From positions 1-64,000 of the forward strand of contig PKWL01000014.1 in NCBI GenBank assembly GCA_003133225.1: a stretch of 64,000 bases of DNA. Direction: 5' to 3'. A model generated the notes under the pieces. The model was not told the origin of the DNA. It was given only the letters and a program-made list of their open reading frames with translations, and did no database searches. The position numbers and the translations under genes were made by a program. This document shows, piece after piece, positions 32,681 to 43,371 of the stretch (positions within the stretch are counted from its first letter, which is position 1; each line of letters opens with the position of its first letter). The DNA comes from Janthinobacterium sp. (lineage in GTDB: Bacteria; Pseudomonadota; Gammaproteobacteria; Burkholderiales; Burkholderiaceae_D).

Positions 32681-33174
32681 GTCAAGCCATGCCGACTTCA
32701 GGCGGGCGCCGCCTGGCCGACCCAGCAACTTCAGCTTGAACGGATCATTGGCTTGGCACGGATCTAAGGTTTTCAAGACGGCATGGCGTCATCTGGCCAA
32801 CTTGGAATGAATCGACTTCGAAAATCGGAGTCCAGCAGAGCTTCCTCTAAGCCCGGAACAGGGACCAGCGCTTCTTCAAACTGCAAGGTTTGCTTTGAAA
32901 ATCCGACCTTCCGCTTTTCCGTGCGTCACGTTACGCGCCTTCACAGCTTAAGCTAAGTCACCGAATTGGTTCGCCTCGCACTCTGGCGCCGCCACCATCA
33001 GCGCGGGCGGTGGCGGCGGGGCCCGCATACGAATGGCATAAAAATTTTAAGTTGGCCGATGCCACTTGCGTGCCTTGGCGGCAGAAAAAATTCGCGTGGC
33101 GCAATTTGCATGGATGAACACCCGCATGGGAGTGCGGAGGCGGGCAGCACGTTCGTCTGCGCCCCAATGGCGCG
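32681..33174. other. Intergenic stretch, nothing recognised
   Basis: 494 bases between the small membrane protein gene and the ferredoxin stop. Only short overlapping open frames without family resemblance are present, with no clear hairpin or repeat. Confidence 0.4.
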
Positions 33175-33956
<782 letters not shown>

Positions 33957-34040
33957 CTAAATACACTAACATCGAACGCGCATTATGCCTGAAAATCAGG
34001 CTTTTCCCCTTGGCCGGCTTGATTCGGTGATGATTTTCAG

Positions 34041-34730
34041 TCAATTACCGTTATTTTTGTTGTAAGTTAGCAAATGGTAGAACACGGTACCGGCTTTATC
34101 AGCGCGGATCACTTTCCAAGGCGCCATCCAGTCCGGTGTAGCCTCGGCGCCAGTCTCGCCTTCAACCGCTGCAGTCTCGCCGGGCTGATCGAAGGTTAGC
34201 GACTGGCCCGATTCCGCATACACCAGCCCTCCTTCCTTGAGCAACGCGGCAGTCAAAGGCAAGGCGCGCATCAGCCACTCCTGCTGGTACGGGGGGTCGA
34301 GGAAGATCAGGTCAAAACGCTGGCCGCGCGCGGCCAATGTTTGTGCCGTGGCCAACGCGTCGCCGCGGATGATTTGGACCTGCTCGGCATGCAGCCTGTT
34401 TTTGATTTCCTCAAGCTGGTGAACGACGGGAGTATGGTTATCGACCATGGTTACCGACAAGGCACCGCGGCTGGCAGCTTCAAAACCGAGCGCGCCGCTA
34501 CCGGCAAACAGATCCAAGCATAGCGCCTGTTCCCAGGCGCCGCCGCGCAGATGGTTGATCCAGTTGAAGACGGTTTCACGCACGCGATCCGGGGTCGGGC
34601 GCAGACCTAGCGCGTCCAGCACCGGCAACGCCGTCCGTTTCCAGGCACCGCCGATAATGCGGACTTGGTTGGAGAGCGGCGGTCGGTGCACCGGAACTTT
34701 CGCCGCCTTTCCTGCTCGCTTTTTTTGCAT
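34041..34730 (-). CDS. rsmD: 16S rRNA (guanine966-N2)-methyltransferase RsmD
   Basis: 229-residue SAM-dependent methyltransferase. RIIGGAWKRTALPVL opens the core, RPTPDRVRETVFNWI follows, LDLFAGSGALGFEAASRG is the SAM site and DLIFLDPPYQ contains the catalytic DPPY. The N-terminal 23 residues (KKRAGKAAK...) are a basic extension. An insertion near the C-terminus (PGETAAVEGETGAEATPDW) makes it longer than the E. coli protein. It is the first gene of the rsmD-coaD-ferredoxin run. Confidence 0.95.
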   Translation of the reverse strand: MQKKRAGKAAKVPVHRPPLSNQVRIIGGAWKRTALPVLDALGLRPTPDRVRETVFNWINHLRGGAWEQALCLDLFAGSGALGFEAASRGALSVTMVDNHTPVVHQLEEIKNRLHAEQVQIIRGDALATAQTLAARGQRFDLIFLDPPYQQEWLMRALPLTAALLKEGGLVYAESGQSLTFDQPGETAAVEGETGAEATPDWMAPWKVIRADKAGTVFYHLLTYNKNNGN

Positions 34731-34865
34731 GTGAAAACGTCAGTGTTTTGTTGGCGAACACTATACCATAGGGTCTGTGGGGGTTGCCAAAGGATGGGGC
34801 AGGCTCTCAAAGCGAAGAACAGCAAGCGCCTGGCGCCGCCAGCTTGAAGTCAATCGCCCCGGAGT

Positions 34866-34894
34866 GTTGTTGTGCGCCCTAGGCGCACAACAAC
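34866..34894. repeat. 13-bp perfect hairpin in the gap upstream of rsmD
   Basis: GTTGTTGTGCGCC and GGCGCACAACAAC pair perfectly around the loop CTA. It lies in the 312-base gap (34731-35042) between rsmD and the S46 peptidase stop. There is no T-run on either side, so a simple intrinsic terminator is doubtful, though it may end the peptidase transcript. Nothing else was seen in this gap. Confidence 0.6.
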
Positions 34895-35042
34895 CAAGCC
34901 CCGTAAGAAAAGCGCACAAAATGGCGGCGCTAGCAAGATCTAGCCCCCCGGGCCACGGCATCGGCATCTGGGCCCGGAAACGAAAAACGCAATAGGCCTT
35001 GAAACATTGCCGGATCGTGCGCGACGCCTAGTTCGATGATTG

Positions 35043-37106
35043 TCAATGCCGGTCGCCGCGCATTTCGGTCGCCGCAGCATGGGCGCCGTAAATCCGGTCT
35101 AGCGCCTCGAGCAAGGCTGCGCTGTCGACCGAGACGGCGCGGTTGACGGACGCGTCAAAGCCGAAAGCGCCGCCCAAGGACGGCAGATTGCCGTCAAAAA
35201 TCAAGCCCACCAGTTCGCCCTTGCGGTTGACCACGGGGCTCCCGGAATTGCCGCCGATGATGTCGTTCGTGCTGACGAAATTAAGTGGCATACTCAGGTC
35301 GAGTTTATCCTTAGCCTGGTACCACGTCGGCGGCAGCTCGAATGGATCGGCGCCGGTCGCATGCGCGAAGGCGCCGCCGAAATCGGTGAACGGCGCCACG
35401 TCCTTGCCCCCCTCCTTCCAGCCTTTGACTTCGCCGTAGGATAGGCGCAGCGTAAATGTTGCGTCCGGATAAATGCTGGTTCCCAGCATGGCAAAGCGCG
35501 CGGCCGCGATCTTTTCATCGCTCTTCATGATGACCGATTCGACGCGGGCTTCAAAGTCCTTGCGCAGCGCGCGTGCGACCGGATCGATTTGCAAGGCCAG
35601 CTTGATGAACGGATCGTCCGATTGCAAGATCGCCGCCATGCCACCTTCCCACAACTGCCGGCGCACTGTCGGCGCGCCCAGTTTGGTGCCGTCGATCAGG
35701 CGCGCGGCCAGCTGTTGCGGCGAATCCTTGCCCAATATCCGGACCACCTGCAAATTGCTGGCGCCCAATTTCTCGCGCATCTTGGTGAGAGACCAAGCCA
35801 GTTTGACCTTCTCGAAGTCCGGATACACGGGCGCCGGCGACAACACTCCGGCTTGTACCTGCGGCAGGCGCGCCTCGGCAAATTCCGGCAGGCGCTCCCC
35901 GTCCGGTTTGGCGCGTTCGGCAGCTGCGCGCACGAGCGTGGTGGCAAACTTGGCATACTCGCTGTCGAATGCCAAGCCATGTTCAAATTGGGCCAAGGGT
36001 TCGTGGAGTTCGTTCGACACCTTGACCGCATGAGCAATCGCGTCCCAGGCGCCGCCGGTGGATGCCCTGGTCGCCGGCTTGGCTGCGACAAAATGGCGTA
36101 ATGCGGTTTCCTCCGCTAGCTTGGCATCCATCAGACCGGGTTCGATGAGCGCTTCGCGCTGGCCACTTAGGGCCTTAAAACTGTTTTCCACGTAAAACAG
36201 CTCGGAACCGGCTTTCCGGCTTTGCTCCGCACCCAGCGCGCGATACTGGGTCAACACGCCGCGGTACTCGGCCAGGCGGATCAGGCGATCCGGCAAGATA
36301 TGGTCGCGCAAGGCCAACAGGCGCGCCATCGTATACGCGCGCTGCGTGCTGCCCGGATGGCCCGCGGTAAACACGGCCTCCCCCTCTGCCGGCCCGATGC
36401 TACTCACCGGAAAATAAGCGCTGACGGGCGCCGGCTTGCCGTCTTCATACACGCGCAACAGCGACATGTCGAGATCGTAGCGGGGAAAATTGAAGTTGTC
36501 GGGATCGCCGCCAAAAAAAGCCACCGACTGTTCCGGCGCGAACACCAGGCGCACATCTTGGAAGCGATGGTAACGGTAAAGATTATATTTTCCGCCCTGG
36601 TACAGGCTGACCATGTCGCAGCGCGCCTTATCGGCCTCCTTGCCGACGCATGCAGCGGCAAGCTTGGCCGTCTGCGCGTTCTTCGCTTTGGTAAATGCCT
36701 CGCCCTCCAGGCCGGCCGTGGCGTTATGCATGGACTCGGTCACGTCAATGATGCTGTCGAGGCGGTTAACCTCCATCGCCGGACAGCGCTGCTCCTCGGC
36801 AGCGGTTTGTGCCAGAAATCCGCTCGCCATATAATTGGTCTTCGCGTTCGAGATCTGCTCCACGCAGTGCGCCGCGCAGTGGTGATTGGACAGCACCAGA
36901 CCGTTCGGCGACACAAAGGAGCCTGAGCAGCCAAGCGCCAGACGGGCCGACGATTGCATGGTATGCGCCAACCAAGTTGCATCGGGCGCCCAACCAATCT
37001 CCTTTTTCATGCGCTCTAGCGGCGGACGATCAAAGGTCCACATGCCTTCGGCCGCGCCGGCCAGCAGGGGCGCTAGCAACAGGGCTAACACAATTTTTTT
37101 CTTCAC
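35043..37106 (-). CDS. S46 family dipeptidyl-peptidase (DPP7/DPP11 type)
   Basis: 687-residue secreted serine peptidase. A signal peptide MKKKIVLALLLAPLLAGAA precedes EGMWTFDRPP, the usual mature start of the family. The catalytic His is in LVLSNHHCAAHC (residues 71-80) and the catalytic Ser in IIGGNSGSPVVN near the C-terminus. FDGN shortly after carries Gly where DPP11 enzymes have Arg, which by analogy suggests DPP7-like preference for hydrophobic P1 residues rather than Asp/Glu. It would release dipeptides from periplasmic or external peptides. Confidence 0.93.
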   Translation of the reverse strand: MKKKIVLALLLAPLLAGAAEGMWTFDRPPLERMKKEIGWAPDATWLAHTMQSSARLALGCSGSFVSPNGLVLSNHHCAAHCVEQISNAKTNYMASGFLAQTAAEEQRCPAMEVNRLDSIIDVTESMHNATAGLEGEAFTKAKNAQTAKLAAACVGKEADKARCDMVSLYQGGKYNLYRYHRFQDVRLVFAPEQSVAFFGGDPDNFNFPRYDLDMSLLRVYEDGKPAPVSAYFPVSSIGPAEGEAVFTAGHPGSTQRAYTMARLLALRDHILPDRLIRLAEYRGVLTQYRALGAEQSRKAGSELFYVENSFKALSGQREALIEPGLMDAKLAEETALRHFVAAKPATRASTGGAWDAIAHAVKVSNELHEPLAQFEHGLAFDSEYAKFATTLVRAAAERAKPDGERLPEFAEARLPQVQAGVLSPAPVYPDFEKVKLAWSLTKMREKLGASNLQVVRILGKDSPQQLAARLIDGTKLGAPTVRRQLWEGGMAAILQSDDPFIKLALQIDPVARALRKDFEARVESVIMKSDEKIAAARFAMLGTSIYPDATFTLRLSYGEVKGWKEGGKDVAPFTDFGGAFAHATGADPFELPPTWYQAKDKLDLSMPLNFVSTNDIIGGNSGSPVVNRKGELVGLIFDGNLPSLGGAFGFDASVNRAVSVDSAALLEALDRIYGAHAAATEMRGDRH

Positions 37107-37322
37107 TTTTCATCCTCGATATGGGGTCGGGTTAAGCCGCCTGCCTTCTCCATCGCGCTGGACCGGAGACGCCAAGCGGGGTCGCCTTGCTACGGAAGGC
37201 AAGGAGACGCCGCGGATTAATTCTTCTGGCGCACCCGTGTCGTCAGGAATCGAGCGCGAAAGCGGACACGAAAGTCTTGCATGTTAAACTTCTTTTTATT
37301 CAATTTTTCAAAACCATAGACC

Positions 37323-38699
37323 ATGAACGTTGTCATCCTCGCCGCCGGTATGGGAAAGCGTATGCATTCGGCGCTGCCAAAAGTCTTACATCTTCTGGCG
37401 GGCAAGGCGCTGCTGGCGCACGTGATTGATGCTGCGCGCACCCTGGCGCCCGGCAAATTATGCGTGATTTACGGGCATGGGGGCGCTGCCGTGCTGCACA
37501 TGCTAGAAAAAGGCAATGCCGGCCAGTCATTGGTCGTCGATGCCGCTTTGCAGGAACCGCAACTGGGCACCGGACACGCGGTGATGCAGGCGCTGCCGGT
37601 GCTAGACGAATCCGTTCCGACCTTGATCCTGTATGGCGACGTGCCGCTAACGACGGCCGCATCCCTGCAGCGTCTGGTAGAGACTGCCGGCAGCGACAAA
37701 CTTGGCATCCTGACCGTGGCCCAGGCCGAACCGTTCGGCCTGGGCCGTATCGTGCGCGAGAACGGCAACATTGTTCGCATCGTCGAGGAAAAAGATGCCA
37801 GCGAGGCGGAACGGATGATTGGCGAGATCAACAGCGGCATCATGGTCGTCCCCACGCCGCAGTTGAAGAAATGGCTGGCGGCATTGTCAAACGACAATGC
37901 GCAGAGCGAATATTATCTGACCGATATCGTAGCGCAGGCCGTCGCCGACGGCGTGCCTGTTGTGTCGGCCCAGCCGGACGCGCAGTGGGAGGTGGCAGGT
38001 GTCAACAGCAAAGTGCAACTGGCGCAGCTCGAGCGCATCTACCAGGCCAATGTCGCCAACGCGCTACTCGAGCAAGGCGTCAGCTTGCTCGACCCGGCAC
38101 GCATCGATGTGCGGGGCGAACTAATTTGCGGTCGCGACGTGACAATTGACGTCGGCTGCGTCTTTGAGGGACGGGTCGAGCTGGGAGACGGCGTATGCAT
38201 CGGCGCCCATAATGTCATAATCAACGCGTGCATCATGGCGGGGGCCAAGATCAAGCCGTTTTGTCATATTGAAGGGGCTGTGGTGGGGACCGCGTCCATT
38301 ATCGGACCGTACGCGCGCCTGCGTGCCGGCACCGAACTAGCTGAAGACGTCCACATTGGCAATTTCGTTGAAATCAAGAATAGCCAGATCGCTGCACACA
38401 GCAAGGCCAATCATCTGGCGTACGTCGGCGATGCGACGGTGGGCTCGCGCGTCAATATCGGTGCCGGCACCATTACTTGCAATTACGACGGCGCCAACAA
38501 GTTCCGGACCGTGATCGAGGACGACGCCTTCATCGGCAGCGATAGCCAGTTGATTGCACCGGTGACGGTGGGCAAAGGCGCCACCCTCGGGGCCGGCACC
38601 ACGCTGTCGAAAGACGCCCCCGCTGGCAAGCTGACCATCACGCGCGCCAAGCAGACCACTATTGACGGATGGCAACGGCCCGCCAAAGCCAAAAGATAG
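37323..38699 (+). CDS. glmU: Bifunctional GlcNAc-1-P uridyltransferase / GlcN-1-P acetyltransferase
   Basis: 458-residue GlmU, making UDP-N-acetylglucosamine for peptidoglycan and lipopolysaccharide. The N-terminal uridyltransferase domain opens [20 protein letters not shown]. The C-terminal part is a left-handed beta-helix of hexapeptide repeats, with [20 protein letters not shown] and [12 protein letters not shown] in the acetyl-CoA site. Length is normal. glmS lies 0.9 kb downstream, past an oppositely oriented regulator. Confidence 0.97.
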   Translation: MNVVILAAGMGKRMHSALPKVLHLLAGKALLAHVIDAARTLAPGKLCVIYGHGGAAVLHMLEKGNAGQSLVVDAALQEPQLGTGHAVMQALPVLDESVPTLILYGDVPLTTAASLQRLVETAGSDKLGILTVAQAEPFGLGRIVRENGNIVRIVEEKDASEAERMIGEINSGIMVVPTPQLKKWLAALSNDNAQSEYYLTDIVAQAVADGVPVVSAQPDAQWEVAGVNSKVQLAQLERIYQANVANALLEQGVSLLDPARIDVRGELICGRDVTIDVGCVFEGRVELGDGVCIGAHNVIINACIMAGAKIKPFCHIEGAVVGTASIIGPYARLRAGTELAEDVHIGNFVEIKNSQIAAHSKANHLAYVGDATVGSRVNIGAGTITCNYDGANKFRTVIEDDAFIGSDSQLIAPVTVGKGATLGAGTTLSKDAPAGKLTITRAKQTTIDGWQRPAKAKR

Positions 38700-38927
38700 C
38701 CCCCTCTTGCGTGGCAGCGGGCATTGGCGGAGTTGGGGGCGAGCACTTGTTCACCGCCGATGATCGTTGCGGAAGTGGAAAGTCCATCTGCCGTTTTCAT
38801 CGGTAGCCAGGCCGGTTGGGCCCAACCGGCAATAAATCATAAGCCGTCTAACAGCTAGCCAATGCAAGGTGGAAAGCTTGATGGATCGGCTTGCGGAAAA
38901 GTGCCAGATTGGCGGACGATAAGGTCG

Positions 38928-39401
38928 TCAGATGGCGATTTTTGTCTCGAATTTGCTGCGCAAGGTGGAGAAATAGCTCTTCACGTTGCGCACGTTCGTC
39001 TGCGCCGCGAACAGGCGATGCGCCAAGGCATGGTAGGCCGGCATATCAGCGACTTGCACGATCAGCACAAAATCCGGTCCCGGCGCAACGCGGTAACACT
39101 GCAACACGGCGCCGTCGTTGGCCACGTGGCGCTCGAATTCTTGCAAACGCTCGGCCGCCTGCACATCGAGCGTGATTTCGACGATAGCGGTCAAGCGCGA
39201 GCCCACCATTTGCGGCGCGACAATTGCCACCTGGCGTTCGATAATTCCCGCTTGCGTTAAGTGTTTGACGCGTCGCAAACAAGTCGGCGGCGAGATATGA
39301 ACCTCCTGCGCCAGCGCGCAGTTGGTCCGCGACGCGTCAATTTGTAGGGCATTGAGGATGCGCCGGTCAATATCGTCCAGTACTGCCATCATATTAGCCA
39401 T
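38928..39401 (-). CDS. Lrp/AsnC family regulator between glmU and glmS
   Basis: 157-residue Lrp/AsnC regulator with an N-terminal helix-turn-helix (LDDIDRRILNALQIDASRTN through ISPPTCLRRVKHL) and a C-terminal RAM domain (VLQCYRVAPGPDFVLIVQV). It reads divergently from glmS. A 12-bp AT-rich inverted repeat lies 30 bases upstream of its start. Alternative ATG codons 3-4 codons downstream cannot be excluded because no good ribosome site marks either. Confidence 0.93.
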   Translation of the reverse strand: MANMMAVLDDIDRRILNALQIDASRTNCALAQEVHISPPTCLRRVKHLTQAGIIERQVAIVAPQMVGSRLTAIVEITLDVQAAERLQEFERHVANDGAVLQCYRVAPGPDFVLIVQVADMPAYHALAHRLFAAQTNVRNVKSYFSTLRSKFETKIAI

Positions 39402-39431
39402 AGAAAATTGATTGTTTTTGTAAATAAAATT

Positions 39432-39460
39432 AAAATAATGAAATTATATTTCATTATTTT
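39432..39460. promoter_or_regulatory. Palindromic operator between the Lrp gene and glmS
   Basis: AAAATAATGAAA and TTTCATTATTTT form a perfect 12-bp inverted repeat with a 5-base spacer TTATA. It sits 31 bases before the regulator's start and 105 bases before glmS, in AT-rich DNA, and is a good candidate for the regulator's own binding site. Confidence 0.65.
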
Positions 39461-39564
39461 ATATAAGTGAAATATTGTTGCGATTAATCTAAAAAATAGA
39501 AAGCTTATTTCATTGTTGTTGATTTACGATGCATTCATCGAAATTTTTTAAAGAAGAGGTCCCT

Positions 39565-41394
39565 ATGTGCGGCATCGTCGGAGCTGTAGCGCAACGCAAC
39601 ATCACCCCTATTTTGATCGAAGGTCTGAAGCGGCTTGAATACCGAGGCTACGATTCCTGCGGCGTTGCCCTGTACGTGGATGGTCAATTGCGGCGCTCAC
39701 GCAGTACGGCGCGCGTGGCCGACCTCGAACAGCAAATGAGAGACGCCGCCATGACGGGCTATACCGGCATCGCCCACACGCGCTGGGCCACGCATGGCGC
39801 GCCTCTGTCCCACAATGCCCACCCGCACTTCTCACCCAGCGCCGACGATGCCCGCATTGCATTGGTGCACAACGGCATCATCGAAAACCATGATGAACTG
39901 CGCGCCGAACTGACGACTCTCGGGTATGTGTTCCAGAGCCAGACCGACACTGAAGTGATCGCCCATCTGGTCGAACACATGTACAACGGCGATCTGTTTG
40001 ATACTGTCCAAAACGCCGTGAAGCGCCTGCAAGGCGCTTATGCCATCGCTGTTTTTTGTCGCGAAGAACCACATCGCGTGGTCGCCGCGCGGCGGGGCTC
40101 GCCGCTCATTGTCGGGGTCGGCCAAGGTGAGAACTTTGTCGCCTCGGACGCGATGGCGCTGGCCGGAACCACCGACCAGATTATTTACCTGGAAGACGGC
40201 GACGTAGTCGCCTTGCAGCTGGCCCGGTGCTGGATCGTTGATGCGGACGGCCGTTCCGTGACGCGTGAAGTCACGACCGTGAACGCCTACACCGGCGCGG
40301 CCGAGCTCGGACCATACCGTCACTATATGCAAAAAGAGATTTTCGAGCAGCCGCGCGTCATCGGCGACACGCTCGAGGGTGTCACCGGCATCATGCCGGA
40401 ACTGTTTGGTGACGGCGCCTTCAAGATTTTTGAGCAGATCGACCGCGTGCTCATTCTCGCTTGCGGCACCAGCTATTACGCCGGCCTGACGGCCAAATAC
40501 TGGATCGAATCTGTCGCCAAGGTGCCCGTTAATGTCGAGATCGCCAGTGAATACCGCTACCGCGACAGCGTGCCGCACCCCAATACGCTCGTGGTGACGA
40601 TTACGCAAAGCGGCGAAACGGCCGACACTCTGGCCGCCCTCAAACACGCGCGCAGCCTCGGTATGCTGCATACGCTAACGATCTGCAACGTTGCCACCAG
40701 CGCGATGGTACGAGAGTGTGTACTCGCTTACATCACACGCGCCGGGGTCGAAGTGGGGGTCGCATCGACGAAGGCATTTACCACGCAACTGGCCGCGCTG
40801 TTTCTTTTGACGCTAACCCTGGCCAAAGTGAACGGCCGCCTGAACGCCGAGGAGGAAGTGGCGCACCTTAAAGCGATGCGCCACTTGCCAATGTCAATTG
40901 CCTCTGTGTTGGCGTTGGAGCCGCAAATCATCGCTTGGGCCGAACACTTCGCGCGCATGGAAAATGCGTTGTTTCTCGGACGCGGCATGCATTATCCGAT
41001 TGCGCTTGAAGGGGCGCTAAAGCTCAAGGAAATTTCCTACATCCACGCCGAAGCCTATCCGGCAGGCGAGCTGAAGCACGGCCCTCTGGCGCTGGTGACC
41101 GTCGAAATGCCGGTCGTTACGATCGCGCCAAACGACGCCCTTATCGAAAAACTGAAGTCGAACATGCAGGAGGTGCGGGCGCGCGGCGGCCAGCTGTACG
41201 TGTTCGCGGACGTCGACTCGCGCATCACTTCGGGTGAGGGCATTCACGTGATCCGCTTGCCGGAACACTATGGCCTTTTATCGCCAATACTCCATGTCGT
41301 GCCCCTGCAATTGTTGGCCTATCACACTGCGCTAGCACGTGGCACCGACGTCGATAAGCCGCGTAACCTAGCAAAGTCCGTGACGGTGGAATAA
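39565..41394 (+). CDS. glmS: Glutamine-fructose-6-phosphate aminotransferase
   Basis: 609-residue GlmS that makes glucosamine-6-phosphate from fructose-6-phosphate and glutamine. The start was set at the ATG giving [12 protein letters not shown], because Cys2 must become the N-terminal glutaminase nucleophile; AAGAAGAGG precedes it. The N-terminal half is the glutaminase domain. The C-terminal half has two sugar isomerase domains, including [32 protein letters not shown]-like [11 protein letters not shown] and the final [13 protein letters not shown]. Full length, with no ribozyme sequence upstream. Confidence 0.97.
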   Translation: MCGIVGAVAQRNITPILIEGLKRLEYRGYDSCGVALYVDGQLRRSRSTARVADLEQQMRDAAMTGYTGIAHTRWATHGAPLSHNAHPHFSPSADDARIALVHNGIIENHDELRAELTTLGYVFQSQTDTEVIAHLVEHMYNGDLFDTVQNAVKRLQGAYAIAVFCREEPHRVVAARRGSPLIVGVGQGENFVASDAMALAGTTDQIIYLEDGDVVALQLARCWIVDADGRSVTREVTTVNAYTGAAELGPYRHYMQKEIFEQPRVIGDTLEGVTGIMPELFGDGAFKIFEQIDRVLILACGTSYYAGLTAKYWIESVAKVPVNVEIASEYRYRDSVPHPNTLVVTITQSGETADTLAALKHARSLGMLHTLTICNVATSAMVRECVLAYITRAGVEVGVASTKAFTTQLAALFLLTLTLAKVNGRLNAEEEVAHLKAMRHLPMSIASVLALEPQIIAWAEHFARMENALFLGRGMHYPIALEGALKLKEISYIHAEAYPAGELKHGPLALVTVEMPVVTIAPNDALIEKLKSNMQEVRARGGQLYVFADVDSRITSGEGIHVIRLPEHYGLLSPILHVVPLQLLAYHTALARGTDVDKPRNLAKSVTVE

Positions 41395-41443
41395 CGTACC
41401 ACTTATCGAAACTGCTGCTTATCAAGCCGAGCGTGCGACACTT

Positions 41444-42694
41444 TCACTGCTCTAGTTCCGTGATAAAAAGATGCTCCATCTCTTCGACGTCTGCCAATGA
41501 GATATGCAGTGCTTTTGCGCGGGCTCGCCACGTGACGACGACGCCCAAGACTTTCTCGATGATTTCTGTTGCCGCTGGCTCATCCAAATCGTAGTACGGC
41601 GCCGTCTCCAGCAGGGTCGCTAGCGATGGCTCATGCAAACCTTCATCTATACCCAATACATGCTCAGGCTTTTTCACCGAGGGGTTCATATCATAGGCCT
41701 TTGCAAGCCTCCATCCTGAGAGCGTGCGCATGAATCCATGATTGCGTAAGTGGTCGTCGCGATTGGCTACCGCGATGTTAAAAGCAACTCTTGTAAAGAG
41801 CTGCCTCAAATCTTCTGCAATATGGGCGGGGCTTCCCTGGTGTGCAATGAATTGAGCAAGGTCGATGTAGCTCGCCTCCTCCTTGTCTGTTTTGTTCAGG
41901 AGAGTCATCGCAGAGGTAAAGAATTTCCGCTCTCCGTTTTCGCGGTCGAATCGCTGAACCATAAAAGTGTGATATTCGTGTCCCACTCGCTCGATGCGTG
42001 ACTTAGGTACGTCTATCCCGCAGTCGGCAGCCATGTCATGCAGAAGCTTTTCCCATAGAGCGACGTCTGTGTCGTCCTCAGCTGAAGGGAACTTTGCAAT
42101 CCATAGCTCATTAGCCTCCGAGAGGTTCGCTTTTGGTCGAGCGCCACCAAGTGAGGCACCTGGGGCGACGAGAATTTGGAGCCACTTCTTTAGCTTCGAC
42201 ATATCATCGAATTTTTTTCGCGATAGCTCCAACGCAACAGCTTGAAGCTCAGCTAGGCTCGTCATTGGGGGCGCGGCGAGGAGTTCGTGAGCCAGGAAGA
42301 TGTCCTCATCTTCAGCGCTAAATCGTAGCGCGCCCATTCGCGTATGGTCCTGGACGCCGCGAAGAAATTCCCAAGCTCCAAGCGTTACCTTCGTGCGGCC
42401 GGCTTCTTTCGCCTCGATAGTTTCCCGGCGTTGCATCAGAACCTGTCCCCATCTGTCCGGACATGAATCCATGAACATGCCGAAGTTCGAGTTCTCAGGG
42501 AAGAAGTCGTTCGCATCAAGCGTCAGTGCTGGGTCGAGCTTGAACGCCAATGGATTCTTAAGCCACGTCTCGGTGTACGCGAACCGGACGCCACCGTGTC
42601 CAACTTTATGAAGCGTGCCAATTTGCTGAAGCGGACCAAACGTCGGGTCATCGAGCCACACTTTCAAGCGAGGTTGTGGTTTCTTCGTAGCCAT
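41444..42694 (-). CDS. hipA: HipA family serine/threonine kinase toxin
   Basis: 416-residue HipA-like kinase. SLGGARPKAN at 181-190 is the conserved glycine-rich segment, WIAKFPS carries the ATP-binding lysine (about residue 201), and the catalytic NRDDHLRNHGF is at 311-321. In E. coli HipA phosphorylates GltX and causes dormancy; the target here is unknown. The ATG overlaps the antitoxin stop by one base (TAATG), which couples their translation. Confidence 0.93.
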   Translation of the reverse strand: MATKKPQPRLKVWLDDPTFGPLQQIGTLHKVGHGGVRFAYTETWLKNPLAFKLDPALTLDANDFFPENSNFGMFMDSCPDRWGQVLMQRRETIEAKEAGRTKVTLGAWEFLRGVQDHTRMGALRFSAEDEDIFLAHELLAAPPMTSLAELQAVALELSRKKFDDMSKLKKWLQILVAPGASLGGARPKANLSEANELWIAKFPSAEDDTDVALWEKLLHDMAADCGIDVPKSRIERVGHEYHTFMVQRFDRENGERKFFTSAMTLLNKTDKEEASYIDLAQFIAHQGSPAHIAEDLRQLFTRVAFNIAVANRDDHLRNHGFMRTLSGWRLAKAYDMNPSVKKPEHVLGIDEGLHEPSLATLLETAPYYDLDEPAATEIIEKVLGVVVTWRARAKALHISLADVEEMEHLFITELEQ

Positions 42695-43110
42695 TACTCG
42701 CCTTGTTTATCGTCGCGAAGCGGGGAGATTGCGGTCGTTGGGTCGAGCTCACTTGCACCATTCGACAGAGCTGCAGCATCTTCCTTCATTTGAGCCGCCG
42801 TTCTCCTTGGGGCCCGCCGACGCTGTGGAAGCTCTGCATCTTGCAGTCGGCGGCCGAGGACATCATCGCGTGCAACGAGGTTCATATCCTTGTCTAGTCC
42901 GAGGACTGCCAAGACCTGAAAGTAATTGCCCATCGTCACCGAGGCAGCTCCAGATTCAATTTTTGTCAATGTTGGTCGAGTGATGCCGGCGCGCGTTGCG
43001 ACCGTCTCTGCGGAAAATTGGCGTCGTAGACGAGCGTCCTTCATCCGTTGACCTAGGGCTAGCAAGGCCCGGGCTGAGCTTGGATATAGTGTAGTGGCAG
43101 GTTTCGGCAT
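42694..43110 (-). CDS. hipB: HipB family antitoxin, XRE-type repressor
   Basis: 138-residue DNA-binding protein. The helix-turn-helix lies in MKDARLRRQFSAETVATRAG through ITRPTLTKIESGAASVTMGN (about residues 21-62), the XRE fold. A longer tail than in E. coli HipB carries basic and polar residues (RRLQDAELPQRRRAPRRTAA). The start chosen is the ATG giving MPKPATTLYP. The reading frame stays open for seven more codons upstream to a TTG, but that TTG overlaps the operator and promoter. Confidence 0.92.
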   Translation of the reverse strand: MPKPATTLYPSSARALLALGQRMKDARLRRQFSAETVATRAGITRPTLTKIESGAASVTMGNYFQVLAVLGLDKDMNLVARDDVLGRRLQDAELPQRRRAPRRTAAQMKEDAAALSNGASELDPTTAISPLRDDKQGE

Positions 43111-43120
43111 AATGGAAACT

Positions 43121-43150
43121 ATTCTATACAAAATATCGTGTTTTTGTCAA
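43121..43150 (-). promoter_or_regulatory. hipBA promoter with overlapping operator O1
   Basis: On the minus strand, TTGACA (43150-43145) and TAGAAT (43126-43121) are separated by 18 bases, a strong sigma70 pattern. The dyad ACAAAA-N8-TTTTGT at 43128-43147 lies between and across these boxes. E. coli HipB sites also have arms split by eight bases. The transcript should start around 43114, only a few bases before the hipB ATG, so the mRNA would be leaderless or nearly so. Confidence 0.75.
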
Positions 43151-43228
43151 TTATAGTTAGCGTTACAGACCTAGTTTTAAGTCTGCACGTGGTCTAGGAG
43201 CGCAATGGGCTGCAAGACGGTTATAAAG

Positions 43229-43274
43229 CCAAGTATTTTATACAAAAATAGCAATTTTTGTATAAAATACTTGG
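43229..43274. promoter_or_regulatory. 46-base perfect palindrome, probable second hip operator O2
   Basis: Two 21-base arms (43229-43249 and 43254-43274) are exact inverted repeats around AGCA. The core is TATACAAAA-N8-TTTTGTATA, with ACAAAA-N8-TTTTGT at 43242-43261, the same dyad as O1 and with centre 114 bases away. It could bind HipB, form a looped complex with O1, or act as a two-way transcription hairpin. Confidence 0.7.
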
Positions 43275-43371
43275 TGTTATTGGGCGATGTGGAAGTGAGG
43301 GCTATCGTTGACCGCAAGACGCCCGCCACCTTAGCAACTTCACGGCGAAAGAGAGTTTCATTTGCCGTCGT

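Noticed and set aside
43122-43131. TTG upstream start for HipB
   Set aside because: It would lie between the -35 and -10 boxes of the likely hip promoter and within the operator, so it would not be transcribed from that promoter.
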